A DNA stretch of 64,000 nt from Eonycteris spelaea (lineage: Eukaryota > Chordata > Mammalia > Chiroptera > Pteropodidae), in NCBI GenBank assembly GCA_003508835.1, contig PUFA01000695.1, positions 52,395-116,394 of the forward strand, written 5' to 3'. Positions within the stretch are counted from its first letter, which is position 1; each line of letters starts with the position of its first letter. Of this stretch, positions 1 through 13,700 are shown one piece after another. Below the pieces are notes generated by a model. That model was not told the origin of the DNA. It saw only the letters and a program-made list of their open reading frames with translations, and ran no database searches. The position numbers and the translations under genes were made by a program.

Positions 1-1586
1 GGTAATATTGAGTACTTGCTTGTAATATTATTCAACTTGGCATACACACACACAGTATAAACCTGACTATTAGCAGTGGCAAATTGAGTACTTGCTTGTA
101 AAGTGCCTCACTTATATAAACTCATTTAATCTTTATAAAAACTTCATAGGGTACATTTTTTAAGCCAATGAAGAAAGCAAAATGCAGAAATATTAATATT
201 ATACCTATTTATTATACTGGTATCCAAATTAGTGGCTTCCCTGATCATATGCATTTTTTTTCTTTTATACTGATTGAAATATAGAATATCACCAGCATTC
301 CTTCCACATGTAAAGAGGACACTATTTATCTTCCCAGTGGTCACTAAAATTCCTCATAGAACTTGGTGTGGCAAACAAATAATATGGCATTAACCTTTTG
401 CATTCTGTGTCTTGTATATTCCATAGGTCACAAAGTTGTCACCTAACATAAGTGCAGGGATAAATGTCCTGGGCCATTTTGGTAACATACTTAGAAAAGA
501 GCAAAGTTATATACCACAGCACCTACAATATAGTTCCATTTATTTGGTTAATTGTATGTATAATATATACATATGAGCATCCTTTAGGCATATATAGAAA
601 AAATAATATAACTAAATAATAGTTAAAGATATGGTAGTAAGTATTGGGTCATTTCTTCCTTGCCATGTATATATGATACAGTTATATACATGCTTATATA
701 TTATCTATATATTATATGCTCACAACCACCCTAATAGTAAAGGATTTTTAAGCAAAAGAAGCACAGCAAATTAATGACACATATATTACAGTGGTTATCA
801 GTGATTGGTGGAATTATTGAGTATTTTGCAGTTTATTATTTATATCTGGCTGCATTTTCCATATGTAAAAAGGTAAAATATATTTTATCTCAATTCCAAA
901 CTATTTTTTTTTAGGAGTGGGGTGGTCAAATGTGTCTTGAACTGGGGAGGGTGTGTTTTGAAGACCAAGATGTATATTATCCTAAATACTACATGCCAGC
1001 CTCCTGCTGGGGAAGGAGAGGATCCAGATGATTTTCACTTTGGAGAGATGGAAAACGGGGGATAGATGGTAACCCGGTTGAGGGCAGTTTCAGCAAGAGT
1101 TATTTATCAAGTAGAGGAAGTTTCCCCTTCTCCCCTAGGCCAGTTTATTCATGGGCCACAAGGCTCTTGACTGTGCCCTGACCCTTCTATGGATCCTTTC
1201 ACAACAGTTTTTCCCTAAGATGCTCTGTGAGAGATAGTAAGGTGTCAGCATTCTCTAAGGATAGGTACCTTTTTGCCCATCCTCAGAGCCATGCCCTATG
1301 CCCGACCCTGTCCTCATTCTCCAGTAGAATAGTTCTGTCTCCTAAGCCCAAAATACACAAACTGATCTTACCCTGTTTTCCAGGAAATGCCACAATGGTC
1401 CTTATCAAAGAGTGGTGGACTAAATCCTATATCCCCCTACCTCTGCCCTTCGATGTCTGGCTCATTTGTTTCATGGCAATGTCTTCTCAAAATGCAGACA
1501 CCTTTCCAGTCCTAAAGACAAAGTGGAATGAGAAACAAGCACTATTTTGGTCTCCATTAAGGCCTTTTACCAACTATAGAAAACGT

Positions 1587-1634
<48 letters not shown>

Positions 1635-2300
1635 ATGTGCGCGTGCGTGCGTGCGTGTAGGAGTATTGTACAATGTTAGCTGGTTGTAAGCAGGTGATGG
1701 AATTAATGGTTACCTGTGTTTCCATTATATTTTTTAATTTCCACAATTTTCACAAATTATAAATGGAGTCAAAAGGACAAAATGAGGCAAGCTGGGCTCT
1801 GAGGTAATAAACAATTAGGAAGTGGTTCAGACAACAGATGAGTGGTGGGAAGGTTGAAAGTAAGCATGACAACAAGACTATACCTTATATCTATTTTTAT
1901 TGTATGGCTAAGAAGTTAAACTTCACTAGAGGTACAAACTATAGGCTACTTTCCCCAGAACATTTTTGTGGTGCTTTAATGGATACTTGATTAATATCTT
2001 TATACTTTATGTTCCAGTTTTTGTCATGTTTTGTTGTAGGTTTCTGTGGATAGGAGAAATTTAGAGCATTGGGTGGGTATATTTTTATATATTAATTTTA
2101 ATTAAATAGGCAGATTGAACAACATTATGTACATTGTAATATCTTTTTTAAAAAGAATAATTACTACATAACACGTACTGAAAACAAATAGACAAAATAC
2201 AAAAACTACATTGGAACTACTAATAGCAATTGCATTGGAGAGCAGAATACTAAAGAATTTCACTTCCATGCCTTATATTTTTGTATTTTTTTTCTTTTAC
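1..2300. other. AT-rich intergenic stretch, no gene seen
   Basis: I see no exon, RNA gene or confidently named repeat here apart from the GT microsatellite at 1,588-1,658. The open frame over 1,227-1,679 is largely a translation of that microsatellite (alternating Cys-Val) and is not credible as a gene. Confidence 0.5.
1588..1658. repeat. (GT)n microsatellite
   Basis: An uninterrupted run of GT dinucleotides is followed by an interrupted GCGT/GTGC tail. The alternating purine-pyrimidine sequence can adopt Z-DNA. Confidence 0.95.
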
Positions 2301-2309
2301 AAATGAAGC

Positions 2310-3545
2310 ATATATTTTTATTTATAATTTTATATTTGGTAAAATACACAAAAATGAAATTTAACATCTTCACCATTTTAAGTGTACAGTTCAGGTAGTA
2401 AGTACATTATATATTATTGTGCAACCATCACTAGCATCCATCTCAGATGATTTTTTTTTGATCTCATAAAACTGAAACTCTATACCCATTAAAAATAACC
2501 CCTGATTTTCCCCTTTCCCAGCCCATGGTAATCACCATTCTATTTGCTGTCTCTATGATTTTGACCCCTAAGCACTTCATACTGTATGGATTCATACAGT
2601 ATTTGTCTTTTTGTGACTGGATTACTTCACTTACCATTATGTTTTCAAGGTTCATCGTATGCTGTAGCACATGTCAGAATTTCCTTCCTTTTTAAGACTG
2701 AGTAATATTCCATTGTGTATATACCACATTTTGCTTATCCACTCACCATCAATAGACACTTGTTTACTACCACATTTTATCTATTGTGAATAATGCTGCT
2801 ATGAACATGGGTGCACAAATACCTCTTTGAGACTTTGCTTTCAATTCTTTTGGGTATATACCCAGAAGTGTAATTGATGAATTGTATGGTAATTCTATTA
2901 AAATTTTTTGTGAAACCATCATACTTTTTTCCACAAGCTACTATACCATTTATATTCCATAAACAGTGCACAAAGGTTCCAATTTCTCCACATTCTCTCC
3001 CACACTTATTTTCCGTTTAGTTCTTTTTTCTGATAGTAGCTATCCTAATGGGTGTGAGGTGGTATGTCATTGTAGTTTTAATTTGCGTTTTCCTAATTAT
3101 TAGCGATGTTGAACATCTTTTCATGTGCTTTTGGCCATTTCAATATCTTCTTTGAAGCAATGTCTGTTAAAGTCCTTTAGTTTTTTGAATCAGGTATTTG
3201 TTTTTTGTTGTTGAGTTTAGGAGTTCTATATATTGTGGATATTAATTTCTCGTTAAATATGTGATTTGAAAATTTTTTTTTCATTCTGTGGTGTTGCCTT
3301 TTTACTCTGCTGATAGTGTCTTTTGATGTACAATTTAAAAAATTTTTAATGAAGTCCAATCGTCTATTTTCCTTTTGTTACCTGTGGTTTGTGTCAAGAA
3401 CCATTGTCAAATCCAACGTTGTGAAGCTTTTGTTTTCTTTTAAGCATTTTATTGTTATAGATATTACATTTAAGTCTTTCATTTCATTTTGAGTTGTTTT
3501 TTGTTAGGCTAAAATTTCCTCTGGTGTCTTGTTTTTGTCTCCCTG
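2310..3545 (-). mobile_element. LINE-1 3' fragment (antisense)
   Basis: Read on the minus strand this is the 3' half of an old L1. The 3' part at the left includes the stretch complementary to the L1 'attcagccataaa'-type ORF2 end (2,690-2,760). ORF2-derived sequence follows to about 3,540. Frames are broken. It is an old L1M-like copy judging by divergence from the younger copies in the window. Confidence 0.75.
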
Positions 3546-4880
3546 CTGACTTTGAATTTTCCTATAGACTTCGGTTTAAGCAAGTTCTGATATGTGCATT
3601 TGTCCCCCCTTGCATTCCTCTGTTATAATCAAGAGTCCTATTTGATGTGTGGTGAGATACAAGGGAAGGGAAATTTCTATTATCCTGTGATTAAGTTTCA
3701 ATCTTTTAGGGAGACCATTTGCCATGGACTGCGACCTTCAAAAGTGCTTCTCAGTCCTCTCCTCACATTTAGGTGAGTTAGGAAGGCTAGAGTGGGATGT
3801 TTCCCTTCCCCAACCAGAAAATGAGAAAGAACTAGAGTTGGTTATTTCCCTTCCCTCATGTAGATGTCTAGAGTGGCTGAGTTGAAGCTTCATTTCCCTT
3901 CCCCCAGTTTGGTTAGTTGTTTTTGTTTTTTTTGTTTTTGTTTTTGTTTTTGTTTTTGTTTTTTTGATGGCAGGTCTTTTTTAAGAAGAACAGAATGCCT
4001 TGAGTGTATTTCAAAATGCCTACGTTTCTCTTCCTTTGATAGAAAACACAAGGGTATTTTCTCTAAATTTCACTGTGAGAACCTGCTAGGACTCATGAAG
4101 GTAAAAACTCACAAATATGTGGAAATCCCCCTAAGACTGGTCCACCTGGAGTTTTTAACTCTTAAGTTTGCCCACATTGAGCCTTTAGCAATTAATGAAT
4201 TTCAGTTTGTTTTCCTACCATGGTACTGGCTGCAGCAGTGGTTGTGCTCCTGAGTTTCTGCTCCAGTAAGCAGTGATTCTCTATATACACTACTCTATCC
4301 CTTCCAATTTGTGAGAGCTTTAGGTCACACTGTACCCTCAATTCTCCAATTGTCTAAGTTATTGTTTTAAGAAAGCCAATATGGAAATTTTATTACATTT
4401 GCTCTTAAATTATATGAAAATAAGTGTTTCAAGGTAGTAGGATTCTCTGGAAAATCAATTTTTGTTTTAGTTGTGACCATTTTTTTGCAAAAAGCTTCAT
4501 GTTGGTTGTTCACATATTTGGTTCAGGATGGGCTTGAGTTTCCTAAGTACAAACTGTTGACCTCTGTTTTCTCTAGTTCAGTAATCTACAATTATCTGGT
4601 CTGACATAGTTACAATTTTTATGGGAAATCTACTCATGGATAGACTTTGTCCTAGTTTATGTATCTCTACTTAGTTTATTGTACCAAGCACAGTGATATT
4701 AAAGAAAAATAAAAAATAAAAAGACTGAGGCTGACAAATAGCAAAATGTCAAGACTGGAAATAATTTATTTTATAAAAAATTTCATATCCTCATTAACTC
4801 TGATTATGTATGTTGAAGAGAAACACAATTCTAATAATTCAACATTTGAAGAATTATTAGAGTATGTTGGGGTAGGCTTT
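3545..4880. other. Intergenic stretch, no gene seen
   Basis: Apart from a T-rich simple repeat at 3,918-3,967 I recognise nothing here. The 129-codon open frame at 3,864-4,253 reads through that simple repeat (poly Cys-Phe) and resembles no family I know. Confidence 0.45.
3918..3967. repeat. (TTTTTG)n simple repeat
   Basis: Repeated TTTTTG hexamers, slightly degenerate. Confidence 0.85.
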
Positions 4881-4889
4881 AGTATCAAG

Positions 4890-7235
4890 TCCATTGTTTT
4901 TTAATTAATTTTATTTTATGTTAGTCTCAGGTATTCAGTAAAATGGTTAGACATTTATATAATTTATGAAGTGACTTCCCTGATTAGCATCCATCTGGCT
5001 CTCAACATAACCATTGCAATACAATTGACTATATTCCCTATTCTGTATTCTACTTTACTGTGACTGTTTTGTAACTAATTTGTACTTCTTTATCCCTTCG
5101 CCTTTTTCACATAACCCAACCCCCTCTCCTCTAGCAATCATCAGTTTTCCTCTCTATCCATGAGTCTGTTTTAGTTTAGCTTGTTCCTTTTGTTTCCTTA
5201 GATTCCTCATATAAGTTAAAATCATAATATGAAATCATATTAGTTTATCTTTTTCTTTCCGACCTATTTCACTCAGCATAATAACCTCTAGGTTCATCTG
5301 TGTTTGTTAAAAATGGTAAAATTTTATTTTTTTATGGCTGAGTGACATCTCATTGATATAATATGTACCATGATTCTTTATACAGTCTATTGATGGGCAC
5401 TTAGTGTGGTTCCATATCTTGGCTATTGTGAATAACGCTACATGAACATAAGGGTGCATAATCTTTACAAATTAGTGTTTTGGTTTCTTTGGAAAAATAT
5501 CCAGATGTGTAATTTCTGGTCAAAAGGTAGCTATATTTTAATTTTTTGAGTAACCTCCAAAACTGTTTCCAGAATATCTCTATTAATGTGCAATCTCTCC
5601 AGCAGTGCATGAGGGGTCCCTTTTTTCTACATCTTTGCCAACACTTGTTATATTTGGATTTATTGATGATAGCTATTCTTACAGGTGTGAGGTGATATCT
5701 CATTGTGGTTTTAATTTACACTTTTCTGATGATTCCTGATCTTGAACATTTTTTCATATGTCTGTTGGCCATCTGTATTTCCTCTTTGGAAACATCTATT
5801 CAGGTCTTCTATTCATTTTTTAATTGGATCTTTTGTTTTTTGTTGTTGTTGAGTTATATGAGTACTTTATAAATTTTGGATATTTAACCCCTTATCAGCT
5901 GTATCACTAGCAAATATCTTCCCAATCAGTTGGTTGTCTTTTTGTTTTGTTGATGGTTTCTTTTGCTGTGCAAAACCTTTTTAGTTTGATGTTAGTTCCA
6001 TTAGTTTATGTTTCTTTTGTTCCCTTGTCTGAGGAGATATATCAGAAAAAAATTACTAACAGCAATATCAGAGTTTACTGCCTTTGTTTCTTCTAGAAGT
6101 TCTATGGTCTCAGGTCTTACATTTAAGTCTTTAATCAATTTTGAGTTTATTCTTGTATATGGTATAAAACGGTGGTTCAGTTTCATTTTTGCATGTATCT
6201 GTCCAATTTTCCCAACAGCATTTGTTGAAAAGACTGTCTTTACTCACTGTATATTTTTGCTTCCTTTGTCATACATTAAATTACCATATAGTCATGGATT
6301 TATTTTGAATTTCTATTCTCTTTCATTGATCTATGTATCATTTTCTATGCTAGTACCATGCTATTTTGATTACTATAGACTTGTAATACAGTTTAATATC
6401 AGTTAGTTGATACTTCCAACTTTATTCTTTCTTAAGATTGCTGGGGCTATTTGAGATCTATGGTTCCATATAAATTTTAGGATTATTTTCTAGTTCTGTG
6501 AAAAAAAATGCCATTGCATTTTGATAGGGATTTCATTGAATCTAGATTGCTTTGGGTAGTATGGCCAATTTAATGATGTTGATTCTTTCCTACCCATGGA
6601 CATAGTATATGCTTCCATTTATTTTTTCTTTTCAATTTCTTTATTCAATGACAATTTTGCAAGAACAGGTTGTTTTATCTCATTGGTTAATTCGATTCCT
6701 TGGTATTTTACTGTTTTTAATGCATTATAAGTGGGGTTATTTTATTAATTTCTCTTTCTGAAAGTTTATCATTGTGTTGAAATGCAACCAATTTTTTGAA
6801 TACTAATTTTGTGTCCTGCTACTTTACTGAATTCATTTGTCAGTTCTAACAGTTTCTTTTTGGTGGAATCCTTAGGGTTCTTACATATAGTATCATGTCA
6901 TCTAAAAAAATGACAGTTATTTCTTCCTTTCCAATTCAGATATGTTTTATTTCTCTTTCTTGTCTGATAGCTGTAGCTAGAAACTTTCAATACTATGTTG
7001 ACTAAGTGGTGAAATGGATATTCTTGTTTTGTTCCCGATCTTAAGGAAAAAGCTTTTAGCTTTTCTCTGTTGAGTATGATGTTAGCTATAGGTTTGTCAT
7101 AATAAATCTTTAGTGTTGAGGTTATATTCCTTCTATTCCTACTTTGCTGAGAGATTTTATCATAAATTGATGCTGAATTTCATTAAATGGTTTTCTGCAT
7201 ATATTGATATAATCATACAATATTTATCTTTCAAA
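4890..7235 (-). mobile_element. LINE-1, 3' UTR plus ORF2 3' half (antisense)
   Basis: The left end (4,890-5,220) is the complement of a laurasiatherian L1 3' UTR. ORF2 sequence then runs leftward on the minus strand, including the C-terminal region with the L1 '[16 protein letters not shown]' block near 5,650-5,703. The right end stops inside the reverse-transcriptase region and abuts a plus-strand L1 5' region at about 7,236. Multiple stops make it inactive. Confidence 0.85.
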
Positions 7236-9085
7236 TGTTAATGTGTAAAGGGCCACATGAATGAAACTGTCATGATGATGCACCTGCTTGCTCTGAGAAC
7301 ATGTTGTGGGTCAGCTGCACGGGTGGGACACCAAGTACTTACAGTGGGACACTGAGTTGTCAGAGTAAGAGGCAGAGGCAAAGATCTCTCTGGGACAGAA
7401 GTTTTTAAAGTATTCATTGTTTCCTGTTGGGCCCTCCCCACTCCAGTGCACAGACCAGAGCACTGACATAGCTGAGATATCACCAAACTGGATAACAGAA
7501 GTCACTTCTGCCAGAGGATTCCCTGAAATTTTCCTCCTCGAACTCAAGGCTTCACCCAAGTCACAACCAGGTTGTCCTCAGAGATTCTGATGTCCTTTAC
7601 ACAGCAAGCACCAAGACTCATGCTGGTAGCATTGGTCCTTGCTGATATGGTGTGGTTTCTTGAGGCAACTATGAGCACAGCACCTGTGGATTGCTTGCTG
7701 AATCTTAATAGGTGGCCCCAGTGGGGCACAGGCTAGGGCTAAACTTCACCTGCAGCTTCAACCCCTCTCATGACTGTGCCACTGGATGCCTACTACACAA
7801 AGCCATGCTAATAAATCAGGAGACTTAAGAACTTTGCTTAGTACATGGAAGCAGACACCAAAATGCAGCCAAAGTGGGAAGACAGAGAAGCAGAAACCAT
7901 ATGAGAAAACTGAATGGGATCCAGGAATAAAGGAATCAAGCAATCTAACAGATGCAGAGTTCAAAAACTGGTTATAAGGGATGCTTGATGAAATAGGGGA
8001 AGTGTAGATGGACTCAGTGGGAACTTTAACACAGAGATAAAAAAAACATAAAAAATTGATATGGAAATTATAAAAGGAACCAGTCAGACATGCAGAACAC
8101 ATTATCTGAGTATATAATAGAGGAAATCAGCAGAGGGAATAAAGAAGAGGATCAAACACCGATATAGAAGATGGGGAAGCCAAGACACTCAATCAGAATG
8201 GCAAGAAAAAAAGGCCAAGACTATAATAATTTAAGGAGCCCTTGTGACACAATTAAATGTAAAAAATACCTGTGTCTAGGGTACCTGAAGGAAAACAAGA
8301 CGTTGTAGAGATATTTTGAAGAAATAATGATGGAAAACTTCCCTAACTTGGTGAAGGAAATAGACATACAACCCCAGGAAGCTCAGAGAGACCCAAACAA
8401 GATGAACTCAAAGAGGCCCACATCAAGATACATCATAAATGCCAAAGGTTAAATACAAAGAGAGAATCTTAAAAGCAGCAAGAGAAAAGCAGTTAGTTCC
8501 CTACAAGGGAGCACCCATAAGACTGGCAGCCAATTTCTCAGAAGAAACTATGCAGGACAGAAGTGCTTGGTGTAAAATATCCAACATGATCAAAACTCAG
8601 GATCTGCAACCAAAAATACTTTATCCAGCAAAGCTATCATTTAGAGCTGAAGGACATATAAAGAGCTTCCCAGACAAAAATAAGATAAAGGAATTCATCA
8701 ACACCAAGACAGCAATACAGGAATTGTTGGAGGGACTTCTTTAAGAAGGAAGAACATGTATCAGAAACATGGATAAAGAATGGTAATAACTACACTCCTA
8801 TCAACAGTACCTCAACTGGTAAAGAATTAAGTGCACCAACAAAAAGATAGGGTGGCTGAATGGATAAGAAAACAAGACCCCCCATATGCTGCCTACAAGA
8901 GACTCACCTCAGATTAAAAGGCACAACAGGCTAAGAGGAAGGCGATGGAAAATGATATCGCCCTGATGGACCTGGAGGATATTGCGCTGAATGAGATGGG
9001 TTGGATAGAGAGGGACAAGTATTACATGATTTCATGTACATGTGGAATCTAAGGAATGAAATAACCACCAACAACAGAAACCAAA
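7236..9085 (+). mobile_element. Half-L1 (5' UTR + ORF1 + 3' end, ORF2 deleted)
   Basis: This plus-strand L1 starts within the GC-richer L1 5' UTR (7,240-7,850). It continues through ORF1; an open stretch at 8,439-8,744 gives the ORF1p C-terminal RNA-binding domain ([35 protein letters not shown]). It reaches the first codons of ORF2 at about 8,860. At 8,954-8,969 it jumps directly to the L1 3' terminal region, so almost all of ORF2 (endonuclease, reverse transcriptase) is missing. The copy at 39.2-41.45 kb has the same junction. This is the organisation of HAL1-type (half-L1) elements, which depend on a full L1 for movement. Confidence 0.75.
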
Positions 9086-9610
9086 AAGGCAACCTACTGA
9101 ATGAGAGAAATATTGGCCAATGATACACCTGATAATGGGTTAATATACAAAATATGTAAGGGACTCATACAACTTAACACACACATACACACAACCCACC
9201 CCCATCCCCCGCCACTAATTCTATTAGAAAGTGAGTAAAGGACTTGAACAGACATTTTTTTTTTTCAAAGAGGACATACAGATATCACAGAGACACATGA
9301 AAAGATGCTCAACATCTCTAATCATCGGGGAAATGAAAATTAAAATCACAGTGAGGTATCACCCCACACCTGTCAGAATGGCTATTATCAATATATCAAC
9401 AAACAAATGCTGGCAAGGATGTGGAGAAAATGAAAAGCTTGTGCACTGTTGGTGGATTGTAAATTGGTACAGCCTCTATGGAAAACAGTATGGAAGTTCC
9501 TCCAAAAAATATAAAACAGAATTACCATATGACTCAGCAATTCCACTGCTCGGGTTGTCCAAAGAAAACCAAAACATAAATGTGGTCATACTTCTTTATA
9601 CTACATTTGT
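9086..9610 (+). mobile_element. LINE-1 ORF2 3' fragment
   Basis: This is a plus-strand piece of ORF2 from the region just upstream of the C-terminal domain to its start. It includes the conserved ORF2p C-terminal block ([17 protein letters not shown], then CWQGCGEN) at about 9,350-9,430. It is joined to the preceding half-L1 at a short AACCAAAAAGG-like overlap. The content duplicates part of the antisense copy at 4.9-7.2 kb, so it is a separate insertion. Confidence 0.75.
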
Positions 9611-10094
9611 TAGGTCAGTTTTGTAATATTTTATTTAGAATTTTTGCATCTTTAATACACTCATACTGTAATTTTTCATACTCGATTTGTCTTTTTTCTA
9701 ATGCTTGGTGTACAGTGTTATTCGCCATAGAAGAGAGGATTTTTTAATCTTTTCTATTTTATTGTGAAGTGTTTTCTAACCTCTAAATTGTAGTAGAGCT
9801 AGAACCTGGACAAATTAGTGGCATGAATACACTTGAATGAATGGAAAAGAAAGATATTGCAAACATGTGGAAAGGGATCATTACTATTTTAAAAGCACTG
9901 TTCTGTGAAAGGAGGCAAAAAAAAATACATGGACTATTACCAATGGAACTGGAATAAAAGATTGGGTGTTCAGGGGTTTTCATTAAAATAAACTTTTTAG
10001 TTATAGTGATTATCTTAAAGAAAATATAACCAATTATGTTAGAGTAATCTCTGCTCTCTGGATTCAGGCAAAGACAGAAATAAACCAATTAGTT

Positions 10095-10188
10095 AATAAT
10101 CGGTTATCACTCATGGTTCTCCAAAGAAACAGAATGCATAGGAAATGATGATGATAGATAGATGATAGCTGATAGATAGATGATAGAT

Positions 10189-10232
<44 letters not shown>

Positions 10233-10745
10233 TATGATAGATAGATAGATAATAGATAGAGATAGATTATAGACAGATATCTGAAAAAGAGATTTTTATA
10301 AGGAATCGGCCTGCACAATCTGGAGACTACGAAGTCCCACACTGTGACATGTGCAAACTGGAGACCCAGGAATTCTGGTTGTGGAGGTCTATTTCAAGTC
10401 CAAGACCTGAGAACCAGAAGAACCAATTGCATTAGTCCTGGTACAAATCTGAGAACCAAGAAAGCTGATGGTATAAGTTCTGGTTTGAGGGCAACAGGAG
10501 ACTAATGTCTCAGCTTAAGAAGTCAAGCAGAGAGAGAGCTAATTTTTCCTCCTGTGTATTTTTGTTCTATTCAGGCACTCACTCAATTGAATTATATCCA
10601 CCCACATTGAAGAGGAAAATCAGTTTATCAAAACAATTGTTATTCTCATCCAGAAACATCCTTACAAGACATATCCAGACATAACATTTAACCAGAATAT
10701 CTGAGCACCCCATGACTCAGACAAATTGACACAAAACTAACAAAC
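10095..10745 (-). mobile_element. ERV-L type solo LTR (MLT2-like)
   Basis: The left end matches the complement of an MLT2 LTR 3' end (gttctccaaagaaacagaat). The right end matches the complement of its 5' part (atatctgagcaccc, aaattgacacaaaactaac). No internal retroviral region is seen, so this looks like a solo LTR. A (GATA)n array has expanded at the position where this LTR family carries a TATA-rich stretch. The identification is from memory of the family consensus. Confidence 0.65.
10148..10275. repeat. (GATA)n microsatellite inside the LTR
   Basis: GATAGATA arrays with interruptions (gatgatagct, atatgatag). The longest uninterrupted block is at about 10,190-10,230. Confidence 0.95.
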
Positions 10746-13700
10746 ACAATGATCCAGGGCCTGGCATACTAAGGGCTGACATGGGCAGAGGAATAACTGT
10801 GGATTTCCAGTCAACGATTGCAGGATGGAAGGAGGGATAGGGGAGAAGATTGAAGCTCTCTCCTGAGTGTGCCACTGTGAAGGGTTTCTGACCTGACCTG
10901 GGAGGAAAGGTGAGCAGTGGGAAGATCCCTTCTGGGTTTCTCTCATCTTATAATAGTCAAGAACAGACAAGATTCTCTCAGTCTCTTGGATAGTGCAATG
11001 CAGAGCCTGCCGAATGAGGAAAGCTCAATTGTACATGCTGTAGAATAAATTTCCTGTGGAACCAGAGGGAATGGATAACCAAAGCATACGCCCAGATCTA
11101 CCAGTGGCACAACATGGCATCACCGAAAAGATTTGGAGCCATTGCTTTCAATCTCTTAGAGGGAAAAGGACCCAGTGTAGTTCAAAGTTATTCAATTGAT
11201 GTGCTTTAAGAGCATTGTTTATGTTATTGAAGGTCATAGGCCTGGATAAGAGGTGCTGAGGAGGATTTAGTAAGATAAGTAGATGGAGCATTACCACTGC
11301 ATGGATGGCCAGTGAGTGTGAACCAGATTGGGGATGGAAAAGGAAACTACGGGCCCACTGCTACTGATCGTATACCTTTTTTGCTGCACTTAACTGAAAA
11401 TCAGTATCATAGACCATCACTTTGTTTCCCCGCAAAACATCAAAATTTCAGGGGTTGAAGTTAACAAATGGTACAGCTCATGAGCAAAAACCCAGTAAAA
11501 GATCCTTACTTTCTCATTCTTCTCCATCCTTTGGCCTCAAAGAAGTTTTCGTTGTGGATGTAATTTTATATATTTTTTCATGTTGTGCAGTTCCCAAGAA
11601 TTAGCTCATTATCTAAAGCTGTTGGATTTTATATTAAGTTGGGGAGGGAAGCATATTGATTACTTTGTCAGCGAGCACTCTCTACAACTGATTTTCTTCT
11701 TTTCCTTTTTCTTGTCATTGACAGTAAAGTTACTTCTAGTTAATTAATGACTTTCTTAAAGGAACAAAGAAAACGTGTTTTGATTATAATTTCTACAAAG
11801 ATATAGCCCCATCTGATCAATTCCTTTGTATAATGTTGCCAGGTAAGTCAATTTTGCTTTCTAAAAGTAAATTTCATAGGAGATATAGTTCAGTTATATG
11901 TATTTGTGTTCGAACCACATAGCATCTGAGTTTTTCTGTTTAATTTAACAGTATCACAACTGTCTGTTATTCCTCTTTCCCATTCCCCTGTGTTAGGTGA
12001 AGCCATATTTCTGAAAGCCACTAGCACTAACCTCCAAAATGTCTACCACAAAAAAAGAAAAAGAAAATAAGTATACATTTACCCAGTAAATCTTTTCAAA
12101 TAACATTCAAGAAGAATGGCTTATCAACCTGTCTCATCTAAATATACACAGCAGCTGATAAATGTAGTGCCTAAACTGCCTAGCACATATAAGTTGTGTA
12201 CATATAGATGTATCCCCAGAGGCTTAGCACCCCCGCCCCACCTCCCCAATGTATATTGGATGAATACTGACAGGAAGCCATTGGTGTAACTAAATATTTT
12301 TTAAAAATATTTTTAAATCCTAAAAAAAAAAAACTCCTGGAAATCATTTCAGAGAAAGAATAAATGATACATCTATCAGATCTGACGGAATAAAATGTGA
12401 CTCTTCCAAAGAAAAGTTATGTTATAATTAGAACTCCAGGGCTTATCTTTTGGTGAAGGAAGTCAATTTCAATCGCCATCAATATATCTGTCTCAGTTGA
12501 GCATAGGTGGACTAGGTTTAATTCTGGTGTATCTTAGACTGTGGATCTGTGTATCTGTAGGTAATTATAAAAATCTAGCTTGGACAGATAGCGGTCTTGC
12601 TGCCTAATTCTGTCTTGTGATTATATATAGATGCTTCCTAAATCCAACTTGAAGTTTCATAATAGGCTCTATTGTAAATATGTGGCTCCATTTTACACCC
12701 TGAATTTGCATGTGCCCCTTAAATAATTTTCCAAAATTATCTAAGGGACATCAATTTGCACATATACAGTTACTCTGAAAAATTGCAACTTCCTAAGTAG
12801 ACTTAGAAGCAGAAGTATAGTCTGATGTCCTTACTATTTTATTCAAATTTAATCATGGTGCAAATTTGGTCTATTGAATTTTCTTCAGCGTTTTTTATGT
12901 AGCCATGCCACATTGCAGGGTCCTAGCAAAATAATCTCATTGCTGTATAGTATTAAGCTTGCCTAAGCCGTCAAACCAGAAAGACCACTTCAAATTATTT
13001 TGGATGTACAGACAAAGCTTCAATTTTCCACACCAAATCAGCACAAAAAGGTGCTCAGAAAACCTCAGTTTTGAAAAAAAAAACCACCTACATTGTATAA
13101 TCCTTTTCTCCTTCTCTGTCCTTTCTAAGAAGATGCAAAGTACAAATCCGTAATATTTTACTAAGATCATTCATTTTAATTTTGTAATTCAGGCAAGAGG
13201 CAGGTATAACGTTTAAAACTCTACGATATTTCTTTTTAGTGCTTATTTAAAAGGAAATGTTTTCAACAAGCATGTAGCATTTCATACCACTTTTATACAC
13301 ACAAATATTTCACGTATTAATAAATTTATATTTATACATTAAAATAAATCTGAGGGCCTTTATTAGCTTCCATTTTGATTAATTCAAATTACTGGTGGTA
13401 CTCGAAGTTATTAATTTATTAATTTATTTGTTGGTTCAGATTGTACTTTTTAATTAGCCTGATTATCTATCAGTGGTGAGTTTTTGGTGTAGTACTGAAG
13501 AAAAATATCTACTATTATTTCATTATCCTATTTTTCCCAGTTACATATCTGCGGGAGGCCAGATTTCCTTTGTACACACCAACTGAAACAATATATTGTT
13601 ACAGATTGAGTGTATCTGCTGCTATGAGAATCCAGCTGTCTATTATTAAAACCAAGATGTTAAAAAATATTTGCAAATATATAAAGTGATGCCACATTTT

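Noticed and set aside
1227..1679. 150-codon open frame
   Set aside because: Its C-terminal part is only the GT microsatellite read as alternating Cys and Val, and it has no homology I recognise.
6001..6406. Open frames on both strands near 6 kb
   Set aside because: They lie inside an antisense L1 ORF2. The plus-strand frame is a shadow and the minus one a broken ORF2 piece.
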